DNA of 64,000 nucleotides from Diprion similis (lineage: Eukaryota; Arthropoda; Insecta; Hymenoptera; Diprionidae): NCBI RefSeq assembly GCF_021155765.1, contig NC_060115.1, forward strand, positions 13,496,493 to 13,560,492, written 5' to 3'. Positions 44,849 through 56,369 of this stretch are shown here, in pieces. Within the stretch, counting starts at the first letter, position 1; each line of letters begins with the position of its first letter. A program made the position numbers and the translations under genes. Under the pieces are notes generated by a model that saw only the letters and a list, made by a program, of their open reading frames with translations, made no database searches and was not told the origin of the DNA.

Positions 44849-45901
44849 ATGAATCGTCGCAGGTATGTGGAATTATCCCTGGATGATTTGGCGGTCTTGC
44901 AGAAAGCTGGACAATCAGGTATGTTGTTGGATACGCATATAAACAAATTTAGCGATCTATTGGAGAAACAAACAACTTATCGCATGCAGAGTACTTTATT
45001 GGTACAAATACCAGGATCAATTCAAAGTGTTTTAGAGGATGAAGCATACATACAAATATTGTTCCATGGTCCGAGACATTTGGGACATTGGATTTGTGTC
45101 TACTACGATACTGAAGTATTACATGTATATGATAGCGCTAACAAAAGAGTATTGCACGATGATCATCAGATATTTTTAAGCAAATTGCTATCTATCGACA
45201 ATATACGTGTTGTGTTTGAAAAAGTACAGCAACAAAGTAATTACTGGGATTGCGGGGTGTTTTCCATAGCTTTTGCAACTTCGATTGTTTTTTGTTTGAA
45301 TCCGTGTGAGGTACAATATGATATATCACGGATGAGACCACATTTATTCAGTATGTTTAATTCGAATCACCTAATACACTTTCCATTTATACAAATAACC
45401 TCGCATAGCGATACGCCGCGTAAAACGTTTTCCACAGGTGTTTGTAGAAAACATAATGAAGGTAAGGTTGTGGAAGAAGTCGATAAGGTGAATATTCAAG
45501 TAAGTGAATCGATCGCACAAAAAGGTTTGTCCGAGTACGACTTTGTTATGTACAATAGGGAGCAGAAACATCCGAATCGACCCCTTAATACCAAAACTGG
45601 AGTTGATTTCAAACGTACAGCTCCAAATGCCACGAAAATCATATCAGATCTAGAAAAGGTAGATGACATACGAGCGGCTATATTACGCTGCAAAGATGCA
45701 GATAGAAAAAAAGGAAGTCGTGCAAGAGAATCTCAGGAACAACGGGTCAACAGACTCAATGCTGCTGCAACGTATAAAATGAAAATTAGGGAGTCTATTC
45801 GGCAGAAAAGTTCAAGGAAAAGAAAATGTTATGGGAAAGAAGGTTTGATGTCACCTGCGACAAAAAAAAGGAGAACTCATCTTCTGATAAGGAGTCGATG
45901 A
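44849..45901 (+). CDS. Ulp1-like cysteine protease ORF (C48-type) of the Helitron-like element
   Basis: 350 codons, ATG at 44849. Residues about 75-150 show the C48 triad arrangement: HLGHWICVYYD (His), HVYDS (Asp), then QQQSNYWDCGVFSIAFA (Gln and Cys). This fits SUMO/ubiquitin-like protease folds. The C-terminal 110 residues are basic and carry the module DADRKKGSRARESQEQRVNRL, which recurs downstream at about 46110 and 46262. Such modules are familiar from Helitron-like helicase proteins, linking this ORF to the Rep/helicase pieces. No start competitor upstream; the preceding sequence is minisatellite. Substrate and role in transposition are unknown. The frame stops at 45899-45901. Confidence 0.75.
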   Translation: MNRRRYVELSLDDLAVLQKAGQSGMLLDTHINKFSDLLEKQTTYRMQSTLLVQIPGSIQSVLEDEAYIQILFHGPRHLGHWICVYYDTEVLHVYDSANKRVLHDDHQIFLSKLLSIDNIRVVFEKVQQQSNYWDCGVFSIAFATSIVFCLNPCEVQYDISRMRPHLFSMFNSNHLIHFPFIQITSHSDTPRKTFSTGVCRKHNEGKVVEEVDKVNIQVSESIAQKGLSEYDFVMYNREQKHPNRPLNTKTGVDFKRTAPNATKIISDLEKVDDIRAAILRCKDADRKKGSRARESQEQRVNRLNAAATYKMKIRESIRQKSSRKRKCYGKEGLMSPATKKRRTHLLIRSR

Positions 45902-46240
45902 GGTAAATATCAAAGCAAGTAAATCAATGCCACAAAAAGGTTTATCTAAAAAAAACGTCTTCATGTACAATAGAGAGCTGCAACATAAGAATCGACCCCT
46001 CAATATCAATACTGGAGTTGATTTCAAATGTACTGAACCAAATGCGAAGAAAATTACAGAATTTTGAGGAAAGGTTGATGACATACGGGCGGCTGCATCA
46101 CGCTACAAAGATGCACGTAGAAAAAAAGCAAGTCGTGCAAACGAATCTGCGGAGCAGCGGGCCAACAGGCTTAATACCGATGCGATACGTCAGAAGCAAA
46201 GAAGGGAAACCAACAACAATCTGGAAAACACGAAGGAGTC
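45896..46240 (+). pseudogene. Degenerate second copy of the Helitron basic module
   Basis: 45896-46220 repeats the 45470-45895 coding sequence with many differences (shared phrases such as ACAAAAAGGTTTATC, AATCGACCCCT and ACTGGAGTTGATTTCAAA). It contains stops and a frameshift. It looks like a tandem duplication within the coding region. Confidence 0.7.
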
Positions 46241-46241
46241 C

Positions 46242-46852
46242 GTGGTCTGTAAAAGCGATGCGGATAGAATGAAAAATTGTCGCGCGAAAGAATCTGAGAA
46301 ACAACGGGCCAACAGACTCAAGGCTGATGCAACACGTCAGAAGCAAAGAAGGGAAACCAAGAAAAATTTGGAAAAGACGAAAGAGTCAGTTCGGGAGGAA
46401 AGTGTGACGAAAAGAAAATGTAATAGGACAGAAGGTTTGGCGTCACCTGCGGCAAAAAGAAGGAGAACTAATCCTTCCGTGATTTCCATAGAAAGGTTGT
46501 CATTGGAAAGTCCAGATTTTATAGAAGATGAAGTAGAATTACATGATTTGGAAAAAATGAATCATTTGTGTCGGTTTTGTCATGCTAAACATTTCATTTC
46601 TGAATTGCCCGGTGATAAAAAGTATAGTACTTGCTGTCACAAAGGTAAAGTACGTATTTTGGAAGGTAGCTCCTATCCGAATGAGATTCAAGCATTGATC
46701 AACGGTAATGATGCGTATAGTAGAAATTTCAGGAAAAATTCGAGAAGTTACAACAATTCCTTGGCATTTGCAAGTTTTGGTGCCAAATTAGATGCCTTCA
46801 AAGGTCGAGGTCCATTTGTATTCCGTATATGTGGACAAACCTATCATAATAC
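46242..46852 (+). pseudogene. Helitron replicase-helicase, N-terminal segment (cut by LTR insertion)
   Basis: An open plus-strand frame begins with the basic RAKESEKQRANRLKADATR module. It continues into MNHLCRFCHAKHFISELPGD, CCHKGKVR, then YNNSLAFASFGA and FVFRICGQTYHNT. This is the conserved Cys/His-rich entry of insect Helitron proteins that precedes the Helitron-like N domain. The Helitron sense ends at the inserted LTR (46853) and resumes at 48833 after one ATAC copy, in the same reading sense. Codons read beyond 46852 belong to the LTR. Confidence 0.8.
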
Positions 46853-48832
46853 TGTAACGGGCTTTTTACCTCACCTGGGGAAAGGCGGGGTCGGCACAGA
46901 GGCTCGTTTACAAAAATGGCGTTGACCAACACGGCAATAGAAAGATGGAAGAATAAAGATTGACGGCACTGCAGAACAGGTGTTGGGCGCCAGGCTCGAG
47001 AGAGCCGTAAGAGACTATACTCTTACCAGATTCGAAATTTAACGTCCTATAGCATTCGTTCGCCGACTCGAACGGCGAACCAAACTCACACAACCAAATC
47101 CCAAAGCGAAACTATATCAGGGGCAAGCACAAACAAGAACAGCCGACTAGCTAGCGGTGAGGGGAACGTGGGCGCGAAGGTGAAATAGTATAGATGAAAA
47201 TCGAATGATTATAGATGTAATTACCAGCATTTATTAACAGGCAACGCCGTTACGGCAAGGCAGAAGGCAACAGGCAATAAAATATTTACACGGCAAGCGG
47301 TCTTATCGGTGGCGGTACGCTTCGATACAATTCAAAAATAAATAGAAATAAAACAAAATAGCATAAAATGTAATACAGCAACAAAATTAAACAATTCAAT
47401 ATAACACGGCAGAAATCAAGCAGTATAAGCTAGAAGCGACCAAGATAAGCGAATAATAAGCGGCGAAAAATCAGCAACAGTGCAATAACTCATGCGACTA
47501 CAGAATCGTTGTGGAGTAAATTCGTTAACAATTTCAAAACGCAAAACAAGGCAGAACAATTCCAAGAACCAACTTGCTAACACTCTAACAGTGTCCCAAA
47601 TACGAGATAATCCGTCTTCGCTTTTTCTATATTATCGGCACGGTCGCCTGTCGCTGCTTGACGGTGGTAGTTACGCTCGGCAACGACGGCATGGGCGCAC
47701 ACACTCACTCACAGATTCTCTCTCTCTCTCTCACACTCACGTACTTGGTACGCGGCCGGGAAGCGGCACGGTACCCGATCTATTACAAGTTATACGTTAC
47801 AATAAAGCGGCAAAAAATTATCGAATGAACAACCAGAGCATTTACTATTAAATATACGTTAAGAATAGCAAGTACAATCAACAATAGAATCAAATAGAAA
47901 AGCTTAGCTACCACGAGGCTCGCGGGCTTTTATACAAAATGGCCGACCAAAGCCGGCCGGCAACCTGTTACAAGTGAAAAATGGCCTGAGGCCATTGAGA
48001 ATCTACAGCCAGCGAGATTCGGGATAGCGGCAGCCTACCTTTTTACGGCACACACGGCGTCTTTCCTTGAGAACGGCAGTTACTCGATCTTACAGGGAGC
48101 TTAACGTCGGCACAGATACCAAATACGCACTGAAGCAAAATGACACAGCTAGTGATAAGCAGAAGAAAACTCAGAGCGAAGCGATTAACAGGTGACTGAT
48201 TCACAGTGCATGGGAGAGTGAGGTGGCCGCCGGCCCTCGGCGATCGCGATCCCGCGGTGGCGCTACGGGAGGGGATGATAGGTAGATTGGCGAGAGACCG
48301 GCGGGAGCCTAGGCAGCGGTCTGGCAGTGGTCTGGCGAAGGCGGAAATGTCCTGTCGGCATCGGCGAGCCCAGGGGGAGGCTGAGTCCGGTTGTTTGTGG
48401 GTGTCGGGTGGCAAGGCCGGTCTTATCGGAGGCTCAGGTGGTGGCAACTCGACCCCTGGGCGGCAGCGGCAGCATGTCCTTGGCGGCATCAAGGTCCGAG
48501 CAAGCAACAGCGCGACTACTCGGTCCGGGGCTTCGAACTCCACGCCGGTCGTCCGGTGGTCTCTCCGCGTTTCCCGCGACGGCAGCGCAGGGTGGTCGTT
48601 GGATGGCGTTGGCCTTGGCGGCGGCAGTGGCGGCGGCAGTGGCGGTCACCTCAGAGAATGGGTTGGGGGAGTAACAAAAAGCATTAGCAACAATACATAA
48701 ATCTTAAAACTAACTCTGGTTGTTCAACGGCGGCACGGCAGGACTCTCCCTTGCCCTTTAAAAGCGCTTGACGCGGCCGCCTGGGAGTGGAGGTGCGGGT
48801 CGGTCACGGGCTGGTAGACCCGCCACGTCACA
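46853..48832. mobile_element. 1980-bp LTR-like insertion (probable solo LTR) inside the Helitron
   Basis: It begins TGTAACGGGC and ends CCACGTCACA. It is flanked by ATAC on both sides (46849-46852 and 48833-48836), and removing it restores the Helitron reading frame across HNT-Y. TG...CA ends and a 4-bp duplication are LTR-retrotransposon features. There is no coding capacity and no second LTR, so a solo LTR is likeliest. Inside are a CT/CA microsatellite near 47700-47750 and a GC-rich part at 48200-48820. The ends resemble those of the gypsy LTR at 34670 (TGTGACGGG, ACGTCACA), but the bodies do not. Confidence 0.8.
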
Positions 48833-50200
48833 ATACATATGCGCTACATCCAGATGTCAATGAATCCCGTAAATATGGACAACTATATATTGTTGATAAT
48901 GAGATCGCTACTACAGTACGTATGCAATATCCCGGCAATAGCGGCTGCTTAGCAGAGGTATTGAGCGTATTGGATAACGTTATACGCAGGGTTAATCCAT
49001 ATGCGAAGGCGTTCAATATGATGTATGAGGTGGAAGAAAACGAAAAATTGTTGTCCGATGCAACCGGTTGTCCAGCCCGTGAAGTTAGAATGTGGTTGAA
49101 GAGAGATGAAACAGTTGATAAAAATCGTTTCAACATACTAACGTGCAATGAAGTGGCAGTGGTGTTCGTTGCTGAAGATGGCGATCCTCCGTTACAAAGA
49201 GACATATGTGTATATTCTTAAAGTGAGGGTCCTATAAGTACATCATCTCTGACTCAACATGTTAACCCTATGACATATCCTCTCATCTTTCCATCCGGTC
49301 AGTCCGGATGGACGCTGAAGATGAAGCAAACGGGGGGAAAACGTGATATAACAGCGTTGCAATATTACAGCTTGATGTTGAGCGACAGAGGCGGATTTAA
49401 TCCATGTGTGAGTATGGGGAGTTCATCCCAGCAATATATTGTCGATATGTGGACGAAAGTTGTAAGTCATCGTTTGTATTTCATAAGAAATCAACTAAGT
49501 CAATTACGAGCAGAAATGTATAAAGGAGTAATTGATTATCTACACAACAAAGCCGGACGGGATAATGCAAGGATAGGGAAAATGGTTATATTACCGTCTT
49601 CGTTTAGTGGGAGTCCACGAGCTTTGCAGCAAAGTTTCATCGATACAATGGCAATATTGCAAAAATATGGCAAACCCGATTTATTCATTACTATGACCTG
49701 TAATCCTAAATGGAAGGGAATCGTTGAAAATCTAAGTCCTGGTCAAACTGCAACGGATTGACCGGACCTTATAGCCAGAGTATTTTATCCAAAAGTCAAG
49801 GAGCTGAAAGCAGAATTAATCGACAAAGCAGTATTTGGAAAGTGTGCTGCTTATGTTTATGTTATCGAATTTCAAAAACGAGGATTACCACATGTTCATA
49901 TGTTGTTTTGGCTAGAGGAAGACAGCAAAATTCGGGATGCAGTTGACGTTGACAAAATTGTTTCGGCCGAGATACCCGATAAGGCAAGATATCCGTTACT
50001 ACACGACATCGTCAAACAATGTATGATTCACGGCCCTTGTGGTCAACAAAATGTCAATTCACCTTACATGGATCTGAAAACAAACAGATGTAAAAAACGA
50101 TTTCCGAAAGATTATGTGTTGGAATCAAATTATCATTCGAAGGGTTATCCCATTATCGTAGGCGAGATGATGGAAACCTTATTGTTTTTGATGTAAAGAA
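48833..50200 (+). pseudogene. Helitron Rep region with HUH motif, two in-frame stops
   Basis: One frame covers RKYGQLYIVDNE, LIFPSGQSGW, PDLFITMTCNPKW and PHVHMLFWL, the last containing HVH (49891-49899), the metal-binding HUH motif of rolling-circle Rep proteins. In-frame stops occur at 49219-49221 (TAA) and 49759-49761 (TGA, where relatives have Arg, so a CGA-to-TGA change is plausible). The frame shifts near 50165. Rep would nick and join single strands during Helitron transposition. Confidence 0.82.
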
Positions 50201-50720
50201 AGATAGGACAAGCAGAACTGCTAACAATAAGGACGTTGTGCCGTGTAACGCATATTTGTTATTGAAATTTAATAGTCACATCAACGTGGAGATATGTTCG
50301 ACGGTGCAGTGTATAAAATATTTATTCAAATACTGCTATAAAGGTCATGATTGTGCGATTGTTGGAATGGAGAACGTGCAAGAAGATCATAACATCATAT
50401 ACAATGAGGAGGATGAATATATATCGACGCGATATGTTTGTCCACCTGGAGCAATGCATCGTCTGTACGAATATGCGATAAATGAACAGTCCCATGCTAT
50501 ATACAGATTAGCAGTTCATGTAGAAGACGAACAAGTGGTATATTTTGAAGAGGGTAACGAAAAAGTAGCTATAGATAAAAGCAAGGAATCTACATTGCTC
50601 GCATGGTTCACTTCAAACACCACTGATGTCGAAGCACGTCAATATTCGTATTGTGAAATTCCAAATTATTACGTTTTCGATCAAAATATACGAAGTGGTC
50701 GAAACGAAAGAGATTTGTAG
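50201..50720 (+). pseudogene. Helitron Rep C-terminal part, Tyr region
   Basis: From 50205 on, the frame contains NAYLLLKFNSHINVE, then CIKYLFKYCYKGHD. The paired Tyr/Lys motif there corresponds to the catalytic tyrosines of Helitron Rep. It is shifted relative to the previous piece and ends at 50718-50720, where another frame change leads to the next piece. Confidence 0.75.
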
Positions 50721-51530
50721 AACCTGTTTTGAGTAGAATGTACTTTGTGAGTCCTGAGAAAACTGAGCGTTATTATCTTAGAGTGTTGTTATTACACGTT
50801 CATGGAGCTCAGTCATTTCAAGATATGCGCACATATGGTAGTAAAATTTATCCAACTTATTTTGAAGCGGCAGTTGCGCGCAAATTAGTTACTGATGACG
50901 AAGAATGGGACAAATGTCTTTCTGAAGCGTCAAGTTTAAAATTTCCGACCGAAATGTGTCGATTATTTGCGTACATATGTGTATTTGGCATGCCGATCAA
51001 TGCTCGCCAATTATATGAAAAGTACAAATCTGATTTTGTCAATCATAACGAGTATAACGAACAAAACGAACAAAAGGCTTCGACAGTGATAAACGAAATG
51101 CTGATATTCCATGGATTTACATTAAACATTTTTAATCTACCCGATATTGAAGAAAATTTTTCAATGGTTTTTCATAATAGTAATGATAACGAGAATACTG
51201 ATTGCGTGATCGCGTTGAAACAGGCAGTCAAAGTTTTCGTGAATAGTTTAACCAAAAATTAACGTGTCGTATCCAATGCGGTTCCGGCGGCAGTTCGTGG
51301 TCTATCTTCTGATAAGTGTATTTATTCGGACGGTCCCGGAGGCAGCGGGAAGAGTTACTTACATAACACGATCATTTCTACATTGAATAGTGAGAATGCA
51401 ATAGTATTGCCTGTGGCATAGACAGGAATTGCAGCAAACTTATTAAAAGGGGGCAAGACGGCTCACTCAACGTTTAAATTACCATTTCTTTTGAATGAAC
51501 AATCAACGTGTAATATAAAACCTAATTCCA
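50721..51530 (+). pseudogene. Helitron linker and helicase Walker A region
   Basis: The frame includes MYFVSPEKTERYYLRVLLLHV and a linker with LKFPTEMCRLFAYIC, then a TAA at 51260-51262. The same frame continues to the Walker A DGPGGSGKS (51329-51355) and a TAG at 51419-51421, then GKTAHSTFKLP. The linker is shorter than in complete Helitrons, so an internal deletion around 51240-51300 is likely. SF1 helicase motif I is unmistakable. Confidence 0.75.
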
Positions 51531-52654
51531 AACATGGTCTATATATTTGTGATGCAAGTTGTAATTTGGGACGAAATAACAATGGCATCAAAATACGCAT
51601 TAGAAGCCGTTGATCGTATGTTAAGAGACGTATGCTGCTGCAAGGAACCATTCAGGGGTAAAGTAGTCGTAGTTTCCGGTGATTTTCGGCAAACTTTACC
51701 TGTCGTACGACATGGTAGCAGAACACAAATTATAGAAGCGTGCGTTAAAAGAAGCAGTTTATGGTGTCATTTTGTATATATGTCATTGAAAGCTAACATT
51801 CGCGTGTGCGATGGACAAACGGATTTCAAGCAATGGCTTTTGAAAATCGGTGATGGAGTATTTTTCAATTCATTTGAATTTAACAATGGGGTTGCTACCA
51901 TTCCGACTGATATACTGTCGAAAGGGAATATTGTGAAAGAAATTTTTGGGGAAAGTATTGATCCACAAGATTTATCAACTTTTAGTAAAGTTATTCTAGC
52001 TCCGACAAATACCGACGTTATTGCTATTAATCATGAAACATTGTCAAAAATCAAAGGTTCCAGCGTTGATTATCTGAGTGTAGATTCAGTTGAGGATGCA
52101 GACAATACAGATATTGCAAATGTTCTTCCGATTGAGTTTATGAATTCATTGGCGCCAAATGGTCTTCCACCATATAAGTTATCGTTAAAATAAGTCGAAG
52201 TATTGTGATTCTGTTGCGTAATCTTAATTTATTATAAGGATTATGTAATGGCACTAGACTAGTTGTCAAAAAGCAGAATCAGCATCTCATTTGTACTGAG
52301 ATCATCGGTGGAACTTTTGCTGGAGAAATAGTATTAATACCGCGCATAGATTTATCACCATCCGAAGAGGAGGTTCCGTTCAAGATGGTGAGAAGACAGT
52401 TTCCTGTTAGGTTAGGTTGTGCAATGACTATCAATAAGTCACAAGGACAATCTTTTGATAAAGTTGGAGTATATTTACCAAATCCAGTCTTCAGTCATGG
52501 TCAGTTGTATGTTGCTCTGTCTAGAGTCAAGTCTAAGAACAACCTCAAAGTGTTACTAACAGAAAAATCTGTTATAATTCATAATCAAAATTCAGGTGAC
52601 GTCAAATCGTGTACTAGAAATATCGTTTACAAGGACATTTTAGGTGCCTTGTAA
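51531..52654 (+). pseudogene. Helitron PIF1-type helicase, C-terminal motifs
   Basis: 51534-52193 carries VIWDEITMA (motif II), VVVSGDFRQTLPVV (motif III) and IIEACVKRSSLW. A break follows at about 52190-52380. 52385-52654 carries AMTINKSQGQSFDKVG and HGQLYVALSRV (motifs V and VI). These are the PIF1-family SF1B signatures of Helitron helicases. The coding sense ends at TAA 52652-52654. Confidence 0.82.
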
Positions 52655-53393
52655 ATCAAATGACTGATTCATACTGGTGAACAATTGATTCTGTGATCAT
52701 TGTAATATTTATATTCATATTGGTAGTAGAAAAAATATGTCATTAAAGCTGGCCTTCTATTAGTGCCGCCCCAAATACCGCCCCGTTCTCAGCTTTGTAC
52801 GTGTATCATTTTTTCCACTCATCATACAATTATCGCAAGCTATGATAGAGCCCTCAACTAAAAGTTTTTTTTGCCTGTTTATTAGTTCTTGGTAAGATGT
52901 TAGATTCAAGCGAGTGCTTTGCTGTAATTAAAGAAGCGGACAGAAAATTAATTGGTGCGTACAGAGATCAAAGGTGCAGAATGTTGATTTCCGTGAAAAT
53001 TACCTTTTATCCCTGCTGAACACTAATGGGAGAGCCGAGTGTGTTCAATGTCAGTTGTTCAGAATGTTAGTGTGCCATTATGAATGCAGCAGCTGATGCC
53101 TGCCATAAAAAATTTTGGCTACAATTGTTGTTTGTCAGTAGTTGCGTGAGTTTTCATGTTCTATCACAAATTGTTAATGCTCTCTCAGAGTAGGTTGGTA
53201 TATACCGATAGGGAAATTGAATCGAATATGATGTCCCAGTAGGTCTATCTATTATTAAACATGACGTCGACACTTCATGGACGTTTAAATTATGATTTTT
53301 TTTTTGACACAGTCATACATTTAAGAATGGTGACATTGATTTCAAAAGTAGTAATAGTTCCAGTCTACTGGGATATTTTTGTTCAAATTCAGA

Positions 53394-53530
53394 ATACACT
53401 ATAAAAATTAGCAGCTATGCTCATTTGTGGGTAAAAGCGCTTCGCAAATCAGCTGCCACTGCCCTGTGTAGAGATGTGTGCGGTAAAAACTTCAGCTACT
53501 ACCCCTTTATGTGAGTTAGTGATGTTACGA
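53394..53530 (+). repeat. Dispersed repeat, copy 1
   Basis: Shares CTTCGCAAATCAGCTG(C/T)CACTGCCCT and GAGATGTGTGCG with 60335-60475, in the same orientation. A partial relative with ATCAGCTGCTACCACCTTACG lies near 54095. Confidence 0.75.
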
Positions 53531-54229
53531 ATATTCACATTTGCATACTTCTCCATACTCACATTCGCATTTTTAAAAATTGTGGAAATATTTTGTGAAT
53601 GCGACTGTCTCAAACGTTTTTTAGTTTAATTACGGAAATTGCAAAAATTATGTGGAGGAAAATCAAAAGGATTCGTTTAATAATGATTTTCAATTATAAA
53701 AGTTCGTATGTTTGAACTACACTCCGAACCTGAACTTAATTTATTCCTATTATGAATTTGTCGTTCAATAATCAAACACTGTTATCAATTTGTCGTTACA
53801 TAACCAAAATAAAAACAGATCAATAACCAAAAGGCTTCATTTGGATTGGTTTGGCGAATTAGAAACTGAGATACAAACGGCGCTAATGTGCGCGTACGAC
53901 TTGAATTGTATATCTGTAAGTCTACCAATTGTCCATTCTAGCCATAGAGAAATGGTCTTAGATTTGAAAATGTATAGCTGCATTTGCATTTGCATATGCA
54001 TTCGTGACCATCGATGACGAATATTCGCATTCGGAATTGCGTTCGTGTACACCTAGACATTCGTTACACCACTAACGGGGAATAAGCGCTATAAAAATCA
54101 GCTGCTACCACCTTACGTGGTGATTCAAGCGCTAAAAATATTAACCGACAAAAGTTTGGAGTGATAATTCCAATGTCTAGAAAATAAGGAAATAGTTATA
54201 TGTAGTTGTTATCATAGGATGTATAATGT

Positions 54230-54800
54230 ATAATGTATAATGATATCGAGAAAAATGAAGGTAGTGATTTAGTCTTCATTTTGAATTCACGTATTTTGAT
54301 AGGATGATAGAAATCTTACGAACAAAAGATACATTGATGCTCAATATAAGAAGTGCATTATGTGCATATTATGCCATTGTCATACTGATCATGCGTACAT
54401 ACAAATAATATCGAACGGTAATAGGTTAAATCTAACTGGTACTTTACTACATAGGTATGAGCGTTACATAGATGATTTGTTGCTTTATGTAATGCGCGAG
54501 CACTTCAAATATCAGCCAGAATAGAATGGAGTAACAATTAAAACCCTTTGAATATAAGAAAGTAGTGATGTTTAACTGTAGACGTTGATTGGCTATGAAA
54601 ACGTGAAGCTTTGGAAAGAATTCGAGAAGAACTCGAAAAGAACTTTCCTAATATTCGCGAAAAACGTCAAGTTAACACCTAAAATTTTTCAGTATTCGTT
54701 AATTTCAAATTCACGTATATGTGTATCGGGATTCTCGATGTTATCCTATCCAACGTATAGTGTAATGTTAGTTATCAAACAAGTAATACAACAAGCATTT
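54230..54800. repeat. Old interspersed repeat, related to 57870-59420
   Basis: Phrases GATGCTCAATATAA, GAACGGTAATAGGT, AGACGTTGATTGGCTATG and ATCCTATCCAACGTA recur in the units near 58150-58570 and 58770-59110, at roughly 75-85% by eye. Confidence 0.65.
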
Positions 54801-55503
54801 AGTCATCTATGATCATAATTATTAAGGAGGACGTTCAACAAACCGCACCATCCACATTCATTGTACGAGATGCCAATAACTAATTACACACGCGTCGTGA
54901 AGAGCAGATTATAAAAAGCGTGGCTGCTGGTATAAAATTACGCCGCTCTTCGAGATTAAATTTCACTTCAACAGGCCGAAGAATTTTGATGTCTGATGCG
55001 AGGGCACGTGTCAGGGTGCACAGCGTATGGAGTTGTGTGTACGTGTGAGTATGCATGAGCGTGCTGTTGACGTAGGACAGCGAGGGCTACGGTGTTATCA
55101 GTCACGTTACCAACGGCTCGCCGAATGGTCTATGCTTAGACTCATGTATTTACAGGGATGATTGAATATCAATTGAAATCAACAGTGCGTTATTCGTTCG
55201 CCTTCAAGTACATCTCACTTTCAATATTATTATTGGAAGTGTCTGCATACGTCCTTGCACTCGAGTGTGCCTATCGTCTAGAGGTGTAATAATTTGTTGT
55301 ATACGTGATATATTATCGGAGATCTGTTTGTTATTACATTGTATCATAGTCTTTGAATATCGCTGGTGTCCATCTTGGTAGTCGACAACACCTTTTGCTA
55401 ATTACTCACGGTATAGTCACCAACACCTTCTGCCAATTACTCACGGTAAGATAGTCTTAATATTCTTTCAATTAACTATGTTATACTGCAAATGTGTTGT
55501 ATC

Positions 55504-55891
55504 CAGGGGTGGATTCACCTAAAGGCCGAGTAGGCCGGAGCCTAAGGCGGCAAAATTCAGGGAACGGCAAAATTAGGTGAAATTTTCTCGTTTTTTTCCA
55601 ATTACCAAAATGTTAAAATACACTAATGAAAAAAATTGTTGAAATTACTAAATATACGGTCGAATACAAGCAACTAAATAGTTTTTGGACATCAATTAAA
55701 ATTGTGTCATTCCAACAGTATATTTTGATTAATTGACACTGATTCATTAAATTTGATCATTTGCAGACTTTCGTGGTTTTTTATTTCCGTTTAATTCTTA
55801 TACCTCATTTAATTTTTCGCGCTTTGCAGGGAGTAGGGGGGCGGCAATCTTCTGTAGGCCTAAGGCAGCCAAGGTATCAAATCCGCCCCTG
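55504..55891. mobile_element. hAT-type MITE with 8-bp target duplication
   Basis: A 388-bp sequence starts CAGGGGTGGATT and ends AATCCGCCCCTG (12-bp inverted ends, one mismatch). It is flanked by GTTGTATC at 55496-55503 and 55892-55899. An 8-bp duplication and CAGGG-type ends are hAT features. No coding capacity. Confidence 0.85.
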
Positions 55892-56006
55892 GTTGTATCA
55901 CCACACATGCATGTCCGTCTCAGATAAAATCAAATGATGAAAGCAAAGCTTGAATGTTAGGAGTGAGTGGGTCCTGAAAGTTGAATTTTATAGTGTGCAG
56001 GAGTTA

Positions 56007-56369
56007 GATCACGATGAACATAGAATAGCATAACATAACATGACATACAACATAGAACGACATAGACTGACATAGACTGACATAGACCGACATAGAACGG
56101 CATGGCCGTAGTGAAAGGGAAGTATCAATGACGCGTTGTTTTCAAATGACAGTCGTCATGAGTTACGTACCACTGTCATTTCCAAACAACGCGTCATTGC
56201 TACTTCCCTCTTCACTACGGCCATGCCGTTCTATGTCGGTCTATGTCGGTGTATGTCGGTCTATGTCGGTCCATGTCGGTCTATGTCGGTCTATGTCGGT
56301 CTATGTCAGTCTATGTCGTTCTATGTTGTATGTCGTGTTATGTTATGCTATGCTATGTTCATCGTGATC
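56007..56369. repeat. 363-bp near-perfect palindrome built of 10-bp repeats
   Basis: The left arm starts GATCACGATGAACATAGAA and the right arm ends with its complement. The inner arms (AATGACGCGTTGTTTTCAAATG and its inverted copy) meet at an 18-nt loop at 56154-56171. GACATAGACT-type 10-bp units repeat about 5 times at the left and about 10 times inverted at the right, so the arms differ in copy number. The single strand would form a long hairpin. No coding capacity. Confidence 0.9.

Larger units (their letters stand above)
44849..52654 (+). mobile_element. Degenerate Helitron-like element with a Ulp1-type ORF
   Basis: Plus-strand coding pieces appear in order: Ulp1-like protease, repeated basic RA-ES-EQR-NRL modules, the Helitron N-terminal segment, Rep with an HUH motif, and PIF1-type helicase. 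The limits given are coding limits; the element termini (5' TC, 3' hairpin and CTRR) were not identified. The reading frame is broken by several stops and frameshifts and by a 1980-bp LTR-like insertion, so the copy is dead. Confidence 0.85.
52655..55503. other. AT-rich stretch without supported genes
   Basis: No protein recognised. It holds one copy of a dispersed repeat (53394-53530) and an old repeat block (54230-54800), listed separately. The Helitron 3' end may lie in the first kilobase but was not found. Confidence 0.5.

Noticed and set aside
48200..48700. Ala/Gly/Arg-rich plus-strand frames (115-164 codons)
   Set aside because: They lie inside the inserted LTR, arise from GC-rich GGCGGCAGT repeats and are open in three frames.
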